Shown: positions 17,211 to 26,188, counted from the first letter of the stretch. The stretch: DNA of 64,000 nt from Methylobacterium platani (GCF_001653715.1 NZ_LWHQ01000022.1:120751-184750); one strand, 5' to 3'. Numbers and translations are program-made. The notes: generated by a model not told the origin, from the letters alone.

Positions 17211-18487
17211 GGGACGGCACCATCGTCGTCGCGGGTGCCTCGCTCGCGGCCTTGCGCGGGGCCGAGGCCCTGCGGGCCCGCGGCTTTTCCGGCCGGCTGG
17301 TCCTCGTCGGCGACGAGCCCCACCGCCCCTACGACCGGCCGCCCCTGTCGAAGCACGTCCTCACCGGGGAGATCGCGCCGGAGGCCACCACCCTGCCGGG
17401 CGTCGGCGCGCTCCGGGCCGAGTGGCGCCTCGGCGCGCCGGTGACGGGCCTCGACCGCGCCGGCCGGGCGCTCCTCGTGGGCGGGGGCGAGCGCCTGCCC
17501 TTCGACCGCCTGCTGATCGCCACCGGAGCCCGCGCCCGGCCCTGGCCCGTGCCCGACGAGGCGGCGCTCGCGGGCGTCCACACCGTGCGCAGCCGCGACG
17601 ACGCGGCGGCGCTGGCCGCCGGGCTGGCGGCGCGGCCGGAGCGGGTGCTGATCCTCGGGGCCGGCTTCATCGGTTGCGAGGTCGCCTCCAGCATCCGCGC
17701 CCTCGGGCTGCCGGTCACGGTGGCCGATCCGGCGCCCTCCCCCCTCGCCGGGCCTCTCGGCCCGGTGATCGGCGGCTTCGTCGCCGGGCGGATGGAGGCG
17801 GCCGGGATCGACCTGCGCGTCGGCACCGAGGTGGCGCATCTCGAGGGCGCGGCCGGCCGCGTCCGCGGCGCCCGGCTCACCGACGGCGGCACGATCGCGG
17901 CCGACCTCGTCGTGGTGGCGCTCGGCGCGGTGCGCAACACCGAGTGGCTCGCCGGCTCGGGCCTCGACGCGGACGAGGGCGGGCTGTCCTGCGACGGCGC
18001 CTGCCGCGCCCTCGACGAGGCGGGACGGCCCGACGACGCGATCTTCGCCGCCGGCGACGTGGCGCGCTGTCCCCATCCGCTCTTCGGCGGCCGCCCGGTC
18101 GCCCTGGAGCATTGGGGCAACGCCGTCGCGCAGGCCGCGCACGCCGCCCGGGCGATGATCGACGGGCCGGAGGCCGCCGGGCGCTACGCCGAGGTGCCGG
18201 CCTTCTGGTCGAGCCAGTTCGGGCTCACCATCAAGTCGCTCGGCCTCACCGAGGGCGCCGACGCGGTCGCGGTCGTGCAGGGCCATCCGAGGACCGGCCG
18301 CTTCCTGGCGGTCTACGGGCGCGAGGGCCACACGGTCGCGGCGGTCTCGGTCGATGCCGGGCGCTGGCTGCCGGCCTACGAGGCGCCGATCCGGGAGGGC
18401 GCGCCGTTCCCGCCGATCGTCGGCGGCGCCGACCAGCCGAGCGTGCGGCCGGTGCCGTCGGGGCTGCCCGCCCTGCAGCCTGCGTGA
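17207..18487 (+). CDS. NAD(P)H-dependent FAD ferredoxin reductase
   Basis: A 426-residue pyridine nucleotide-disulphide-type reductase of the putidaredoxin/rhodocoxin reductase group. It carries an N-terminal FAD motif (VVAGASLAALRGAEAL, with GxSxA in place of the strict GxGxxG), the hallmark RPYDRPPLSK, an NAD-binding motif (LILGAGFIGCEVAS, ~145-158), a second FAD contact (IFAAGDVAR) and a reductase C-terminal domain. It would move electrons from NADH to the ferredoxin encoded immediately upstream. The GTG start overlaps the ferredoxin stop, indicating translational coupling and roughly matched expression. Confidence 0.92.
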   Translation: MRDGTIVVAGASLAALRGAEALRARGFSGRLVLVGDEPHRPYDRPPLSKHVLTGEIAPEATTLPGVGALRAEWRLGAPVTGLDRAGRALLVGGGERLPFDRLLIATGARARPWPVPDEAALAGVHTVRSRDDAAALAAGLAARPERVLILGAGFIGCEVASSIRALGLPVTVADPAPSPLAGPLGPVIGGFVAGRMEAAGIDLRVGTEVAHLEGAAGRVRGARLTDGGTIAADLVVVALGAVRNTEWLAGSGLDADEGGLSCDGACRALDEAGRPDDAIFAAGDVARCPHPLFGGRPVALEHWGNAVAQAAHAARAMIDGPEAAGRYAEVPAFWSSQFGLTIKSLGLTEGADAVAVVQGHPRTGRFLAVYGREGHTVAAVSVDAGRWLPAYEAPIREGAPFPPIVGGADQPSVRPVPSGLPALQPA

Positions 18488-18501
18488 TCCGAGGTTCCCT
18501 C

Positions 18502-19752
18502 ATGACCGACGCCTCCGACGGCACGCTGTTCGCGCAGGTCCGCGATCCCCGCAACCGCGCCGACCCCTACCCGCTCTACGCCCGCCTGCGCGCGCGGCCG
18601 GTGGCGCGCCAGGACGACGGGACGGTCGTGGCGAGCGGCCATGCCGAGATCCGCGCCCTGCTGCACGATCCCCGGGTCAGCTCGGAGGACCTGCCGCCGG
18701 CCGAGCACCCGCGGACCGGCAACCCGGTCAAGGACTGGATCGTCAACCCGCTGAAGGACCGGATCGCCGACCGCCACCGCCCCTTCATCTTCCGTGATCC
18801 CCCCGACCACGGGCTCTTGCGCCGCCAGGTGATGGCGCAGTTCACGGTGGCGCGGGTGCGCGGCATGAAGCGGCGGACCGACGCCCTGGTGGCCGAGTGC
18901 CTGGAGCGATGCGCGGAGGCGGCGAGCTTCGACCTCGTCGACGACCTCGCCTATCCGCTGCCCGTCACGGTGATCTGCGAATTGCTCGGCGTGCCGCGGG
19001 AGGACGAGCCGCGCTTCCATGCCTGGGCGACGCAGCTCGCCACCGCCCTCGAGCCCGAGAGCCGCAAGGACGAGGCCCTGCGGGCCCGCAATACCGAGAC
19101 CTTCGACGCCATCGCCGGCTACATGCGCGACCTGATCCGCGAGAAGCGGAAGGCACCGGCCGACGACATGCTCTCGGGGCTCGCCACCGCACGGGATCCG
19201 GAGGCCGGGCGGATGAGCGATCCCGACCTGATCGCCACCGCGATCCTGCTCCTGATCGCCGGCCACGAGACCACCGTGAACCTCATCGCCAACGGCATGC
19301 TGACGCTGCTGCGGCATCCCGACGAGCTCGCGCGCCTGCGCGCCGATCCGGAGCGGGCGCCGCGGGTGATCGAGGAATTGCTGCGCTACGAGCCGCCGGT
19401 GCATTACCGCACCCGGGTCGCCCGGGCGCCGATCCCGATCGCCGGCACGGTGATCCCGGAAGGCGCGCCCCTGGTGCTGCTCTTCGCCGCGGGCAACCGC
19501 GATCCGGCGCGCTTCCCCGATCCCGACCGGTTCGATCCCGACCGCGCGGACAACCAGCATTTCGGCTTCGGCGGCGCCCTGCATTACTGCGTCGGCGCGC
19601 CGCTCGCCCGTATCGAGGCCGAGGCGGCGCTGACGGCGCTCGCCGCGCGGCTGCGCGCGCCCCGCCTCGCCGAGGACCCGCCGCCCTACCGGGACGGATC
19701 CTCCCTCAGGGGGCCGAAACGCCTGCGACTCGTCGTCGACGGCATCGCCTGA
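18502..19752 (+). CDS. Cytochrome P450
   Basis: A 416-residue soluble class I P450. Heme-ligand region FGFGGALHYCVGAPLAR places the thiolate at Cys363; the oxygen-activation motif AGHETT is at 253-258 and ExxR is E292-LL-R295. All are intact. It begins 14 bases after the reductase, in an operon with ferredoxin and reductase. The substrate cannot be read from sequence. It does not show obvious CYP199-type aromatic-demethylase features, and general similarity is to CYP105/107-like enzymes. The aromatic-acid cluster nearby makes a catabolic role possible but unproven. Confidence 0.93.
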   Translation: MTDASDGTLFAQVRDPRNRADPYPLYARLRARPVARQDDGTVVASGHAEIRALLHDPRVSSEDLPPAEHPRTGNPVKDWIVNPLKDRIADRHRPFIFRDPPDHGLLRRQVMAQFTVARVRGMKRRTDALVAECLERCAEAASFDLVDDLAYPLPVTVICELLGVPREDEPRFHAWATQLATALEPESRKDEALRARNTETFDAIAGYMRDLIREKRKAPADDMLSGLATARDPEAGRMSDPDLIATAILLLIAGHETTVNLIANGMLTLLRHPDELARLRADPERAPRVIEELLRYEPPVHYRTRVARAPIPIAGTVIPEGAPLVLLFAAGNRDPARFPDPDRFDPDRADNQHFGFGGALHYCVGAPLARIEAEAALTALAARLRAPRLAEDPPPYRDGSSLRGPKRLRLVVDGIA

Positions 19753-19829
19753 CGCTGTCGCCGACGGCACCGTCAGGGCACAGATGCGTTGCCTGCCGAC
19801 GAATGCGCCGATTGACGAAGAGGCAGGCC

Positions 19830-21365
19830 ATGGCCGACACGAATTCCGAACGGAAGCCGGATTTCGCCCGCGGGATCGCGTCGGGCGACCTGCCCGAGGG
19901 CGCGATGCTCGAAGGCACGCTCGGCGAGGACAAGGTCCTGCTCCTGCGCCGCGACGGAGAGGTCAGGGCGATCGGCGCCCGCTGCACCCATCTCGGCGCG
20001 CCGATGGCCAAGGGGATCGTCGTCGAGGGCGAGCTGCGCTGCCCCTGGCACCATGCCCGCTTCAGCCTCGAGACCGGCGAGGCGGTCGGCGCCCCGGCCT
20101 TCGACCCGCTGCCGTGCTACCGCGCCGAGGAGCGCGACGGCCGCATCACCGTGACCGGGCGCCGCGAGGCGGCGGCGAAACCTCCGGGGCGATCCCCCGG
20201 ACGGGTCGTGATCGTCGGCGGCGGCGCCGGCGGCCATGCCTGCGCCGAGTGGCTCGCCCGGGCCGGCCACGGCGCCGCCGTGACCCTGGTGAGCGACGAT
20301 CCCGATCCGCCCTACGATCGCACCTTCTGCTCGAAGCAGTATCTCTCCGGCAAGGCGGCGCGCGAGGCGACGCGGCTCGCCCCGGACGACTTCTACCGCG
20401 GCGGGGGCCCGCGCCTCCTGCGCGACCGGGTGGTCTCCCTCGATCTCGGGGCCGAGGAGGCCGTCACCGCGGGCGGCGAGCGGCTGCCCTACGACGCCCT
20501 GGTGATCGCGACCGGCGCCGCGCCGCAGCGGCCCGACCTGCCGGGCTTCGACCGGCCGGAGGTCCACACCCTGCGCAGCCTCCGGGACGCCGACGCGCTG
20601 ATCGCCGCGGCCGGGAAGGCCCGCAGCGTCGCGGTCGTGGGGGCGAGCTTCATCGGCCTCGAGGTCGCCGCCGCGATGGTGGCCCGCGAGAAGACGGTGA
20701 CGGTGGTGGCGCCCGACGCGGTGCCGCTGGCGCGTGTCCTCGGCGAGACGGTCGGCCGCTTCGTCCAGGGCCTGCACGAGGAGAAGGGCGTGACGTTCCG
20801 GCTCGGCCGCAAGGTCACGGGCTTCGACGGGAGCGCGCTCGCCCTCGACGACGGCAGCCGGATCGAGGCCGACCTCGTCGTGCTCGGCACCGGCGTGGCG
20901 CCTCGTGCCGACCTCGCCGCGGGGGCCGGCCTGACGCTCGCGGGGAAGGACGAGGGCGGCGGCATCGCGGTCGACGGGCATCTTCGCACCTCCGCCCCCG
21001 GGATCTACGCGATCGGCGACGTCGCCGCCTATCCGGATCCGCGCAGCGGCGAGCGCCTGCGGGTCGAGCACTGGGTCCATGCCCAGCGCCAGGGCCAGCA
21101 CGTCGCCCGCACGCTGCTCGGCGATGCGGCGCCGTTCGCCGAGACGCCGTTCTTCTGGAGCGGCCATTACGGCACCAGCCTGCGCTATGTCGGCCATGCC
21201 GGCTCGACGGAGGACACCCGCATCGAGGGCGAGGTGGCGAAGGGCGACTTCGCCGTCACCTACCGCGAGGACGGCCGCGATGCCGCACTCGCGACCTGCA
21301 AGCGCGACAAGCAATCGCTCGAGGTCGAGGCGGCGTGGGACCGCGAGGCCCGGTCGGAAGGCTGA
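19830..21365 (+). CDS. Rieske-domain FAD/NAD(P)H oxidoreductase (AIFM3-like)
   Basis: A 511-residue fusion. An N-terminal Rieske [2Fe-2S] domain (residues ~15-110) has ligands Cys52-x-His54 and Cys71-x-x-His74 in RCTHLG and CPWHH. A pyridine-nucleotide reductase follows (~125-510), with FAD motif VIVGGGAGGHACAEWLA, PPYDRTFCSKQYL, NAD motif VAVVGASFIGLEVAA and IYAIGDVA. Such proteins transfer electrons between NAD(P)H and an internal Rieske centre. It lies 77 bases after the P450 on the same strand and may be a second reductase for it or serve another oxygenase. Start at 19830 has an AGGCAGG ribosome-binding site. Confidence 0.9.
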   Translation: MADTNSERKPDFARGIASGDLPEGAMLEGTLGEDKVLLLRRDGEVRAIGARCTHLGAPMAKGIVVEGELRCPWHHARFSLETGEAVGAPAFDPLPCYRAEERDGRITVTGRREAAAKPPGRSPGRVVIVGGGAGGHACAEWLARAGHGAAVTLVSDDPDPPYDRTFCSKQYLSGKAAREATRLAPDDFYRGGGPRLLRDRVVSLDLGAEEAVTAGGERLPYDALVIATGAAPQRPDLPGFDRPEVHTLRSLRDADALIAAAGKARSVAVVGASFIGLEVAAAMVAREKTVTVVAPDAVPLARVLGETVGRFVQGLHEEKGVTFRLGRKVTGFDGSALALDDGSRIEADLVVLGTGVAPRADLAAGAGLTLAGKDEGGGIAVDGHLRTSAPGIYAIGDVAAYPDPRSGERLRVEHWVHAQRQGQHVARTLLGDAAPFAETPFFWSGHYGTSLRYVGHAGSTEDTRIEGEVAKGDFAVTYREDGRDAALATCKRDKQSLEVEAAWDREARSEG

Positions 21366-21476
21366 TCGCTCGGGGCTTGTCGCTCGGGCCTTGGCGCGGC
21401 GCCGGCTTGCGCCCGGGCCCGATCGCGGGCAGGTGGCGCGACAGGTGTTCACGGTCGAACAAGGGCCTGTCCAGCG

Positions 21477-21962
21477 TTGCCGCGTGACGATTCCCCGGGC
21501 CTCGCCCGTCTCGAAGGCCTGATCGGCTACACCCTGCGGCGGGCGCAGGTCGCGGTGTCGCGCAGCTTCGTCGAGCTGTTCGCCGATCTCGACGTGCGCC
21601 AGAGCCAGCTCGGCGTGCTCACCGTCATCGAGGGCAGCCCGGGCCTGCGGCCGAGCCAGGTCGGCGCGGCGATCGGGATCAAGCGGGCCAATATCGGCCC
21701 GCTCCTCGACGAGCTGGAAGCCCGCACCCTGGTCCGCCGCGCGCCCGACCCCTCCGACCGCCGCTCGCACTCCCTGTTCCTGACCGAGGCCGGCGCGGCC
21801 CTGATGGCCGAGCTGCACCGCCGCGAGGCCGCCCACGAGGAGCGCATCGCCGCCTTCCTGGAGCCTGAGGAGCGGAGCGTGCTCCTCGGCCTGCTGCGGC
21901 GCCTGGAGCAGGGCGCGCGGGAGGTGACGGAGGACGAAGGCGGGGTGGACGAGGCGGAGTGA
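21477..21962 (+). CDS. MarR-family transcriptional regulator
   Basis: A 161-residue winged-helix MarR regulator. Helix 1 reads LIGYTLRRAQVAVSRSF; the recognition region (RPSQVGAAIGIKRANIGPLLDEL) and wing (RRAPDPSDRRSHSLFLT) are well preserved. The segment GYTLRRAQ resembles regulators of hydroxycinnamate clusters such as CouR, whose ligands are aromatic acyl-CoAs. The only start that keeps the full N-terminal helix is TTG at 21477, a weak start that suits low expression. It follows the Rieske reductase by 111 bases. It may regulate the aromatic cluster at 24-32 kb or the P450 operon. The TGA stop lies inside a large palindrome. Confidence 0.85.
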   Translation: MPRDDSPGLARLEGLIGYTLRRAQVAVSRSFVELFADLDVRQSQLGVLTVIEGSPGLRPSQVGAAIGIKRANIGPLLDELEARTLVRRAPDPSDRRSHSLFLTEAGAALMAELHRREAAHEERIAAFLEPEERSVLLGLLRRLEQGAREVTEDEGGVDEAE

Positions 21963-22000
21963 TACGGGATCCGGAAGGAATCTTCCGGATCCCGTATCAC
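21959..22000. repeat. Stop-codon-associated palindrome, copy 1
   Basis: A perfect 19-base stem (GTGATACGGGATCCGGAAG, 21959-21977) with a 4-base loop GAAT and the complementary arm at 21982-22000. The TGA of the MarR gene (21960-21962) is part of the stem. There is no T-run, so it is not a classical intrinsic terminator, though it would block exonucleases. A near-identical palindrome lies at 23883-23924, also starting on a stop codon. Confidence 0.85.
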
Positions 22001-22074
22001 AGACAAATCCCGGGGCCGCGCAGCGGCGCCGAGCAGCGATCATACCCCGATGCCGGGCCGCACCGCTTCCGCCC

Positions 22075-23472
22075 TCATGCCAGCGGCGGCATGAGGTTGA
22101 ACAGGAGTACCATCGCGAGGCCGACCAGTGAGACGATCGACTGGATGATGGAGATCGTCGCGGTCGCCTCCCCCATGCTCATGCCGAAGGATTCCTTGAC
22201 CAGCCAGAATCCGGCATGATTGGCGTAGTTGAAGAACAGCGAGCCGCAGCCGATCGATAGGGCCAGCAAGGGCGCGTTGACCGCGGCGCCGCTCGCCGCC
22301 AGCGGCGCGAGGAGCCCGGACGCGCCGACGATGCCCACGGTGGCGGAGCCCGTCGAGACCGACAGAAGCATGGAGATGAACCAGCCGAGGATCAGCGGCG
22401 ACAGCGAGAATTGCTGGCTCACGTGCAGGATCGCGTTGCCGACCCCGGCATCGGTCAGGACGCGCTGGAAGGCCCCGCCGCCGGCGATGATGAGAAGGAC
22501 GTTGGCGATCGGCTTGACGCTGGCCGAGAGGGCGTTCCGCAGGGGCTCGGAGGCGCCGCCCCGCGCCAGGACGAGCGCGACCGAGGCGAACAGGACGCCG
22601 AGGAGCATCGCGATCAGCGGGTGGCCGATGAAGCCGGTGGCGTGAACGACCGCCGAATCCTTGGGAAAGGCGAGCTCGGCCACCGCGTGGAGCAGCATGA
22701 GAAGGGCGGGCAGCAGCGTGGCGACGAGACCGAGGCCGAGACCCGGCCGGGGATGCGCCGCGCCGCCCTCGCTGCTCGCGCGCCTGGCCGCGAACTGGTC
22801 GAGGAGGGCCTGGTCGGGCCTGACGCTCAGGCGCGGGGTGACGAGGATGCCGTAGAGCGGACCGCCGAGGACGATCGCCGGAACGGCGGCGACGAAGCCG
22901 TAGAGCATCGTCGCGCCGACATTGGCGTTCAGGGTCGCGATCGCCGTCAGCGGGCCGGGATGCGGGGGCACCATGCCGTGCATGGCGGCGAGCGCGGCGA
23001 TCACCGGCACGCCGACATAGACGTAGGCCGAGCCGCGGAGGCCGGACGAGGCTTCGAGCTTGCGCGCGACGCTGAAGATCAGCGGCAGGAGGACCACGAG
23101 GCCCACCTCGAAGAACATCGGAATGCCGATCACGAACGCCGCGCCGGCCATCGCCCAGGGCAGGGAGCGAACGGTCGTCCGGCGCAGGATCAGGTCGGAG
23201 ATGCTCTCGGTCACGCCCGCATCGGCGAGGATCTTGCCGAGCATCGCGCCCAGCGCCACCACGAGGCCGACGGCGCCCAGCGTATTGCCCGCTCCGGTCT
23301 CGATGGACTTCAGGAGACGCCCGACCGGCATGCCCGCGACGAGCCCGACGCCGAGCGAGGTGATCAGCAGGGCCAGGAGCGGATGCAGCCGCGTTCGCGA
23401 GACGATCAGAACGACGAGGAGCAGCACCCCGCCGGCAGCCGTGGCAAGAAGGTGGAGGTCGACGGAGGTCAT
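22075..23472 (-). CDS. GntP-family proton-coupled sugar acid permease
   Basis: A 465-residue polytopic membrane protein with about 12 hydrophobic segments, of the GntP gluconate:H+ symporter family. Family blocks visible include FEVGLVVLLPLIF, the loop HGMVPPHPGPLTA and the C-terminal SGSATVGIVGASGL and FNYANHAGFWLVKE. Relatives transport gluconate, idonate, fructuronate or D-glycerate. No kinase or dehydratase for such substrates lies beside it, so the substrate is open. It is a lone gene convergent with the MarR gene, with the palindrome at 21959 between them and a 448-base leader region upstream. Confidence 0.9.
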   Translation of the reverse strand: MTSVDLHLLATAAGGVLLLVVLIVSRTRLHPLLALLITSLGVGLVAGMPVGRLLKSIETGAGNTLGAVGLVVALGAMLGKILADAGVTESISDLILRRTTVRSLPWAMAGAAFVIGIPMFFEVGLVVLLPLIFSVARKLEASSGLRGSAYVYVGVPVIAALAAMHGMVPPHPGPLTAIATLNANVGATMLYGFVAAVPAIVLGGPLYGILVTPRLSVRPDQALLDQFAARRASSEGGAAHPRPGLGLGLVATLLPALLMLLHAVAELAFPKDSAVVHATGFIGHPLIAMLLGVLFASVALVLARGGASEPLRNALSASVKPIANVLLIIAGGGAFQRVLTDAGVGNAILHVSQQFSLSPLILGWFISMLLSVSTGSATVGIVGASGLLAPLAASGAAVNAPLLALSIGCGSLFFNYANHAGFWLVKESFGMSMGEATATISIIQSIVSLVGLAMVLLFNLMPPLA

Positions 23473-23920
23473 GGCGCGTCCATTTCGCTCATTTCGGGCC
23501 CAACGGAAGACTGCATCGCGGAGTTTCAGGCACGGACGCAGCGAAAGGTGGCTCTTACCCGACGGGTGTCGAAAGCCATCCTCCTGAACCTCACCCTCCG
23601 CAACCGTTCTGCCGGTCGAGCGGATCGAGTTCGGGCCCTGGTAATGCAGGACGAAATGGAACGCTATCGGCTCTCCTCTAGGCGGCCTGCGTTTCCGGAT
23701 TGCGACGCGCCCGCCGCCGGATCCGGGCCGCGCCCGGAACGAGGCTGGGAGAACCGGTGCCTTTGCCGGGCGGGAGAGGGCGGGCGACCGGGCGGTTCGC
23801 GGGATCCGGCCCGGCTCATACGATTTCCGATTGATCGCTTCGCGATGCGGAAATCGGCTTCGCTCAGACGCCGCGCGGGCTCGTGATACGAAATCCGGAA
23901 GTGATCTTCCGGATTTCGTA
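23473..23920. other. Intergenic region with several short repeats
   Basis: I see no gene. The region holds the promoter side of the GntP gene and, further right, a 30-base tract at 23641-23670 (starting GTAATGCAGGACGAA) that matches 24 of 30 bases at 27739-27768. It also holds an imperfect hairpin with arms CGATTTCCG (23821-23829) and CGGAAATCG (23848-23856). The palindrome at 23883-23924 closes the region at the stop codon of the thioesterase gene. Confidence 0.6.
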
Positions 23921-23924
23921 TCAC
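23883..23924. repeat. Stop-codon-associated palindrome, copy 2
   Basis: A perfect 19-base stem (GTGATACGAAATCCGGAAG, 23883-23901), loop TGAT and the complementary arm at 23906-23924. It differs from copy 1 at 21959 only in two stem base pairs, each changed compensatorily, and in the loop. The stop codon of the minus-strand thioesterase (TCA at 23921-23923 on the plus strand) is again inside the stem end. The compensatory changes indicate that pairing is conserved. Confidence 0.85.
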
Positions 23925-24382
23925 TCCCCCCGGAACCGCCTGACCAGCTCGTCCGGGATCGGCGCCGCCTTCATGCGGGCCGGGTCGTCGGGATGGCGGC
24001 CGGCCCAGACCCGGCGCTCGCGGCCCTCGACGGCGAGCTCGCCGGCCTTGAGCAGGCGGTGGCGCACGGCAAAGCTCGAGCGGCCGACATCGACCACCGT
24101 CGAGACGATCTCGACCGTGTCGCCGTAGCGCGAGGGTTTCAGGAACCGCGCCCCGGTCTCGACCAGCGGGATGCCGAGGAGGTCGTAGCGCGCCAGCATC
24201 CCGGCCTTCGGCAGCCCGGTCGCGGCCTCGCACAGCATCGCCGTCGACCAGTCGAAGAAGTCGAAGAAGCGCGGGTTGAACACGATGCCGGCGGGGTCGC
24301 AATGGCCCCATTCCACCGTCAGGATCCGGGCATGGCTGAAGCCCTCGTGATCGGCGATCGGGTCTTGCGTGGGCGGGGTCAT
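23921..24382 (-). CDS. Acyl-CoA thioesterase, 4-hydroxybenzoyl-CoA thioesterase type
   Basis: A 153-residue hot-dog-fold thioesterase. The motif EWGHCDPAGIVFNPRFFDFFD (from residue 24) matches the 4-hydroxybenzoyl-CoA thioesterase active site, with the expected catalytic acid at Asp29. These enzymes hydrolyse aromatic acyl-CoAs to free acid and CoA. It is the last gene of a minus-strand operon and overlaps the ligase gene by 4 bases (ATGA). In a ferulate-type pathway it would release vanillate or 4-hydroxybenzoate from the shortened CoA ester. Betainyl-CoA thioesterases of carnitine breakdown have a similar fold and are an alternative. Confidence 0.85.
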   Translation of the reverse strand: MTPPTQDPIADHEGFSHARILTVEWGHCDPAGIVFNPRFFDFFDWSTAMLCEAATGLPKAGMLARYDLLGIPLVETGARFLKPSRYGDTVEIVSTVVDVGRSSFAVRHRLLKAGELAVEGRERRVWAGRHPDDPARMKAAPIPDELVRRFRGE

Positions 24383-26184
24383 GCGGTCTCCGGCAGGATG
24401 ACGTCGGGGGGAAGCGGCGCGGCGTAGAGGCGGGCGACCGACGCGGCCCGGTTGCGCAGGACGCCGCGCTGGTTGATCGAGCCCTTGTCGGTCACCTCGT
24501 CGCGGTCGAGGGCCGGCGGCTCGGCGAGGAGCAGGAGCCGGGCGATGCGGTTCGACGAGCCGGTGGATGTCCGCGCGAAGGCCCCGAGGCGCCGGGCGAA
24601 GTCCCGCCGCAGGGCCGGATCGGCGAGGACGCCGGCGTCCTCGCCGCCCGCCCCGGACAGGGCGCGGCAGGCGGCGAGGTCGGGGAAGACCAGGGCGGTG
24701 ACCTCGTCGCGCGCTTCCCCGGCGATGGCGACGTCGCGCACCAGCGGCTGGAATGCGTCGAGGAAGGCGGCGCGCAAGGGCCCGACGCTGACCCACACCC
24801 CGGTGGTGAGCTTGAAATCCTCGTTGAGGCGCCCGTCGAAGGTGAAGCCGCGCTGCGGGTCGGCGGGGTCGACCGGCACCAGCGCGTCGCCGAGCCGGTA
24901 GAACCCCTCCTCGTCGAAGGACGCCGCGGTCAGGTCCGGCCGGCGCCAGTAGCCCGGGGTGACGTTGGGCCCGCGCACCCGCGCCTCGCGCTTCGTGCCC
25001 ACGGGCGCGACCTTCAATTCGACGCCGGGCGCCGGCAGGCCGACCTGGCCGGCCTTGGCCGGGCGGTCGTCGGTGACGAGGGCCATCGGCGCGGTCTCGG
25101 TGGCGCCCAAGCCCGTCACCATCGGCACGGTCCGGCCGATGGTTTGGCGGGCGAGGTCGTCGATGGCGTCCCAGACCGGCTGCGGCAGGCCGGCGGCGGC
25201 GAAGAACGTCACCTGGAGCCGGCTGAAGAAGTTTTCCCTCAGCGCGGCATCGTCGCGCAGGTGCGGCACCAGCGCCTCGAAGCCCTTCGGCACCGTGAGG
25301 TAGAGCGTCGGCGCCACCTCCCGCAGGGCGCGCACGGTCTCGCGGATGCCGGCGGGAGTCGGCCGGCCCTCGTCGATGTGGAGCGTGCCGCCATTCGCCA
25401 GCACCAGGTTGAAGTTGTGGTTGCCCCCGAAGGTGTGGTGCCAGGGCAGCCAGTCGACCATCACCGGCGGCTCGGCGGTGAGCGCGGGAAAGCGCGCCTG
25501 CAGCATCGCCTGGTTGGAGCCGAGCATCCGGTGGGTGTTCACCACCGCCTTCGGCACGCCGGTGGAGCCGGAGGTGAACAGGAGCTTTGCCACCGTCTCA
25601 GGCGCCACCGCCGCGTGGGCGGCCGCGACGGCTTCGGGGTTCTCGGCCGTCAGCAGGTCCGCGAACGGGGTCGCGGGCCGGCCGATCTCGGCGCCGTCGG
25701 CGGTCACCACCTCGGTTCCCGGCGGCACGGCGGCCGCGATGGCGCCGGCGTAGACCGCGCCTTCCGCCGCGAAGACGAGGCCGGGGGTGAGGAGTTCCAC
25801 GATCGCCCGCAGGCGGGCATGGTCCTGCGACACGGTGGAATAGGCCGGCGAGACCGGCGCCACCGCGATGCCGACATGGAGCGCGGCGAGCGACAAGAGC
25901 GCGTGCTCGAACCCGTTGCCGGACAGGATCATCACCGGCCGCTCGGCCGAGAGGTCCCGCGTCAGCAGCGCCGCCGCGATCCGCTCGACGGTGCGCAGCG
26001 CCGCCCCGTAGGTCAGGGGCTCGGCGCCGCCGGGCCCGCGCCGGACCAGGAACGGCCGGTCCGGCGCCTCGGCGGCGTGGCGCGTCAGGTGCGCGGTCAG
26101 GCGCTCGGGGTAGGGCGGCAGCGCCGCCTTCGCGGTGACGAGCAGGCTGCCGTCGGCCCGCTCTGTGAAACGATGCGTGTCCAT
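24379..26184 (-). CDS. fcs: Feruloyl-CoA-synthetase-like acyl-CoA ligase
   Basis: A 601-residue adenylate-forming ligase. The P-loop FTSGSTGVPKAV is at about 203-214, the segment WLPWHHTFGGNHNFN is characteristic of the long feruloyl-CoA synthase subgroup, and the catalytic C-terminal Lys is in EVTDKGSINQR. The length (~600) is also that of feruloyl-CoA synthases rather than generic ~540-residue ligases. It would activate a phenylpropenoate with ATP and CoA. It overlaps the thioesterase by 4 bases and follows the binding-protein gene by 4 bases, so the three are one operon. Exact substrate (ferulate, coumarate, caffeate or other) is not determined. Confidence 0.85.
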   Translation of the reverse strand: MDTHRFTERADGSLLVTAKAALPPYPERLTAHLTRHAAEAPDRPFLVRRGPGGAEPLTYGAALRTVERIAAALLTRDLSAERPVMILSGNGFEHALLSLAALHVGIAVAPVSPAYSTVSQDHARLRAIVELLTPGLVFAAEGAVYAGAIAAAVPPGTEVVTADGAEIGRPATPFADLLTAENPEAVAAAHAAVAPETVAKLLFTSGSTGVPKAVVNTHRMLGSNQAMLQARFPALTAEPPVMVDWLPWHHTFGGNHNFNLVLANGGTLHIDEGRPTPAGIRETVRALREVAPTLYLTVPKGFEALVPHLRDDAALRENFFSRLQVTFFAAAGLPQPVWDAIDDLARQTIGRTVPMVTGLGATETAPMALVTDDRPAKAGQVGLPAPGVELKVAPVGTKREARVRGPNVTPGYWRRPDLTAASFDEEGFYRLGDALVPVDPADPQRGFTFDGRLNEDFKLTTGVWVSVGPLRAAFLDAFQPLVRDVAIAGEARDEVTALVFPDLAACRALSGAGGEDAGVLADPALRRDFARRLGAFARTSTGSSNRIARLLLLAEPPALDRDEVTDKGSINQRGVLRNRAASVARLYAAPLPPDVILPETA

Positions 26185-26188
26185 CGCC

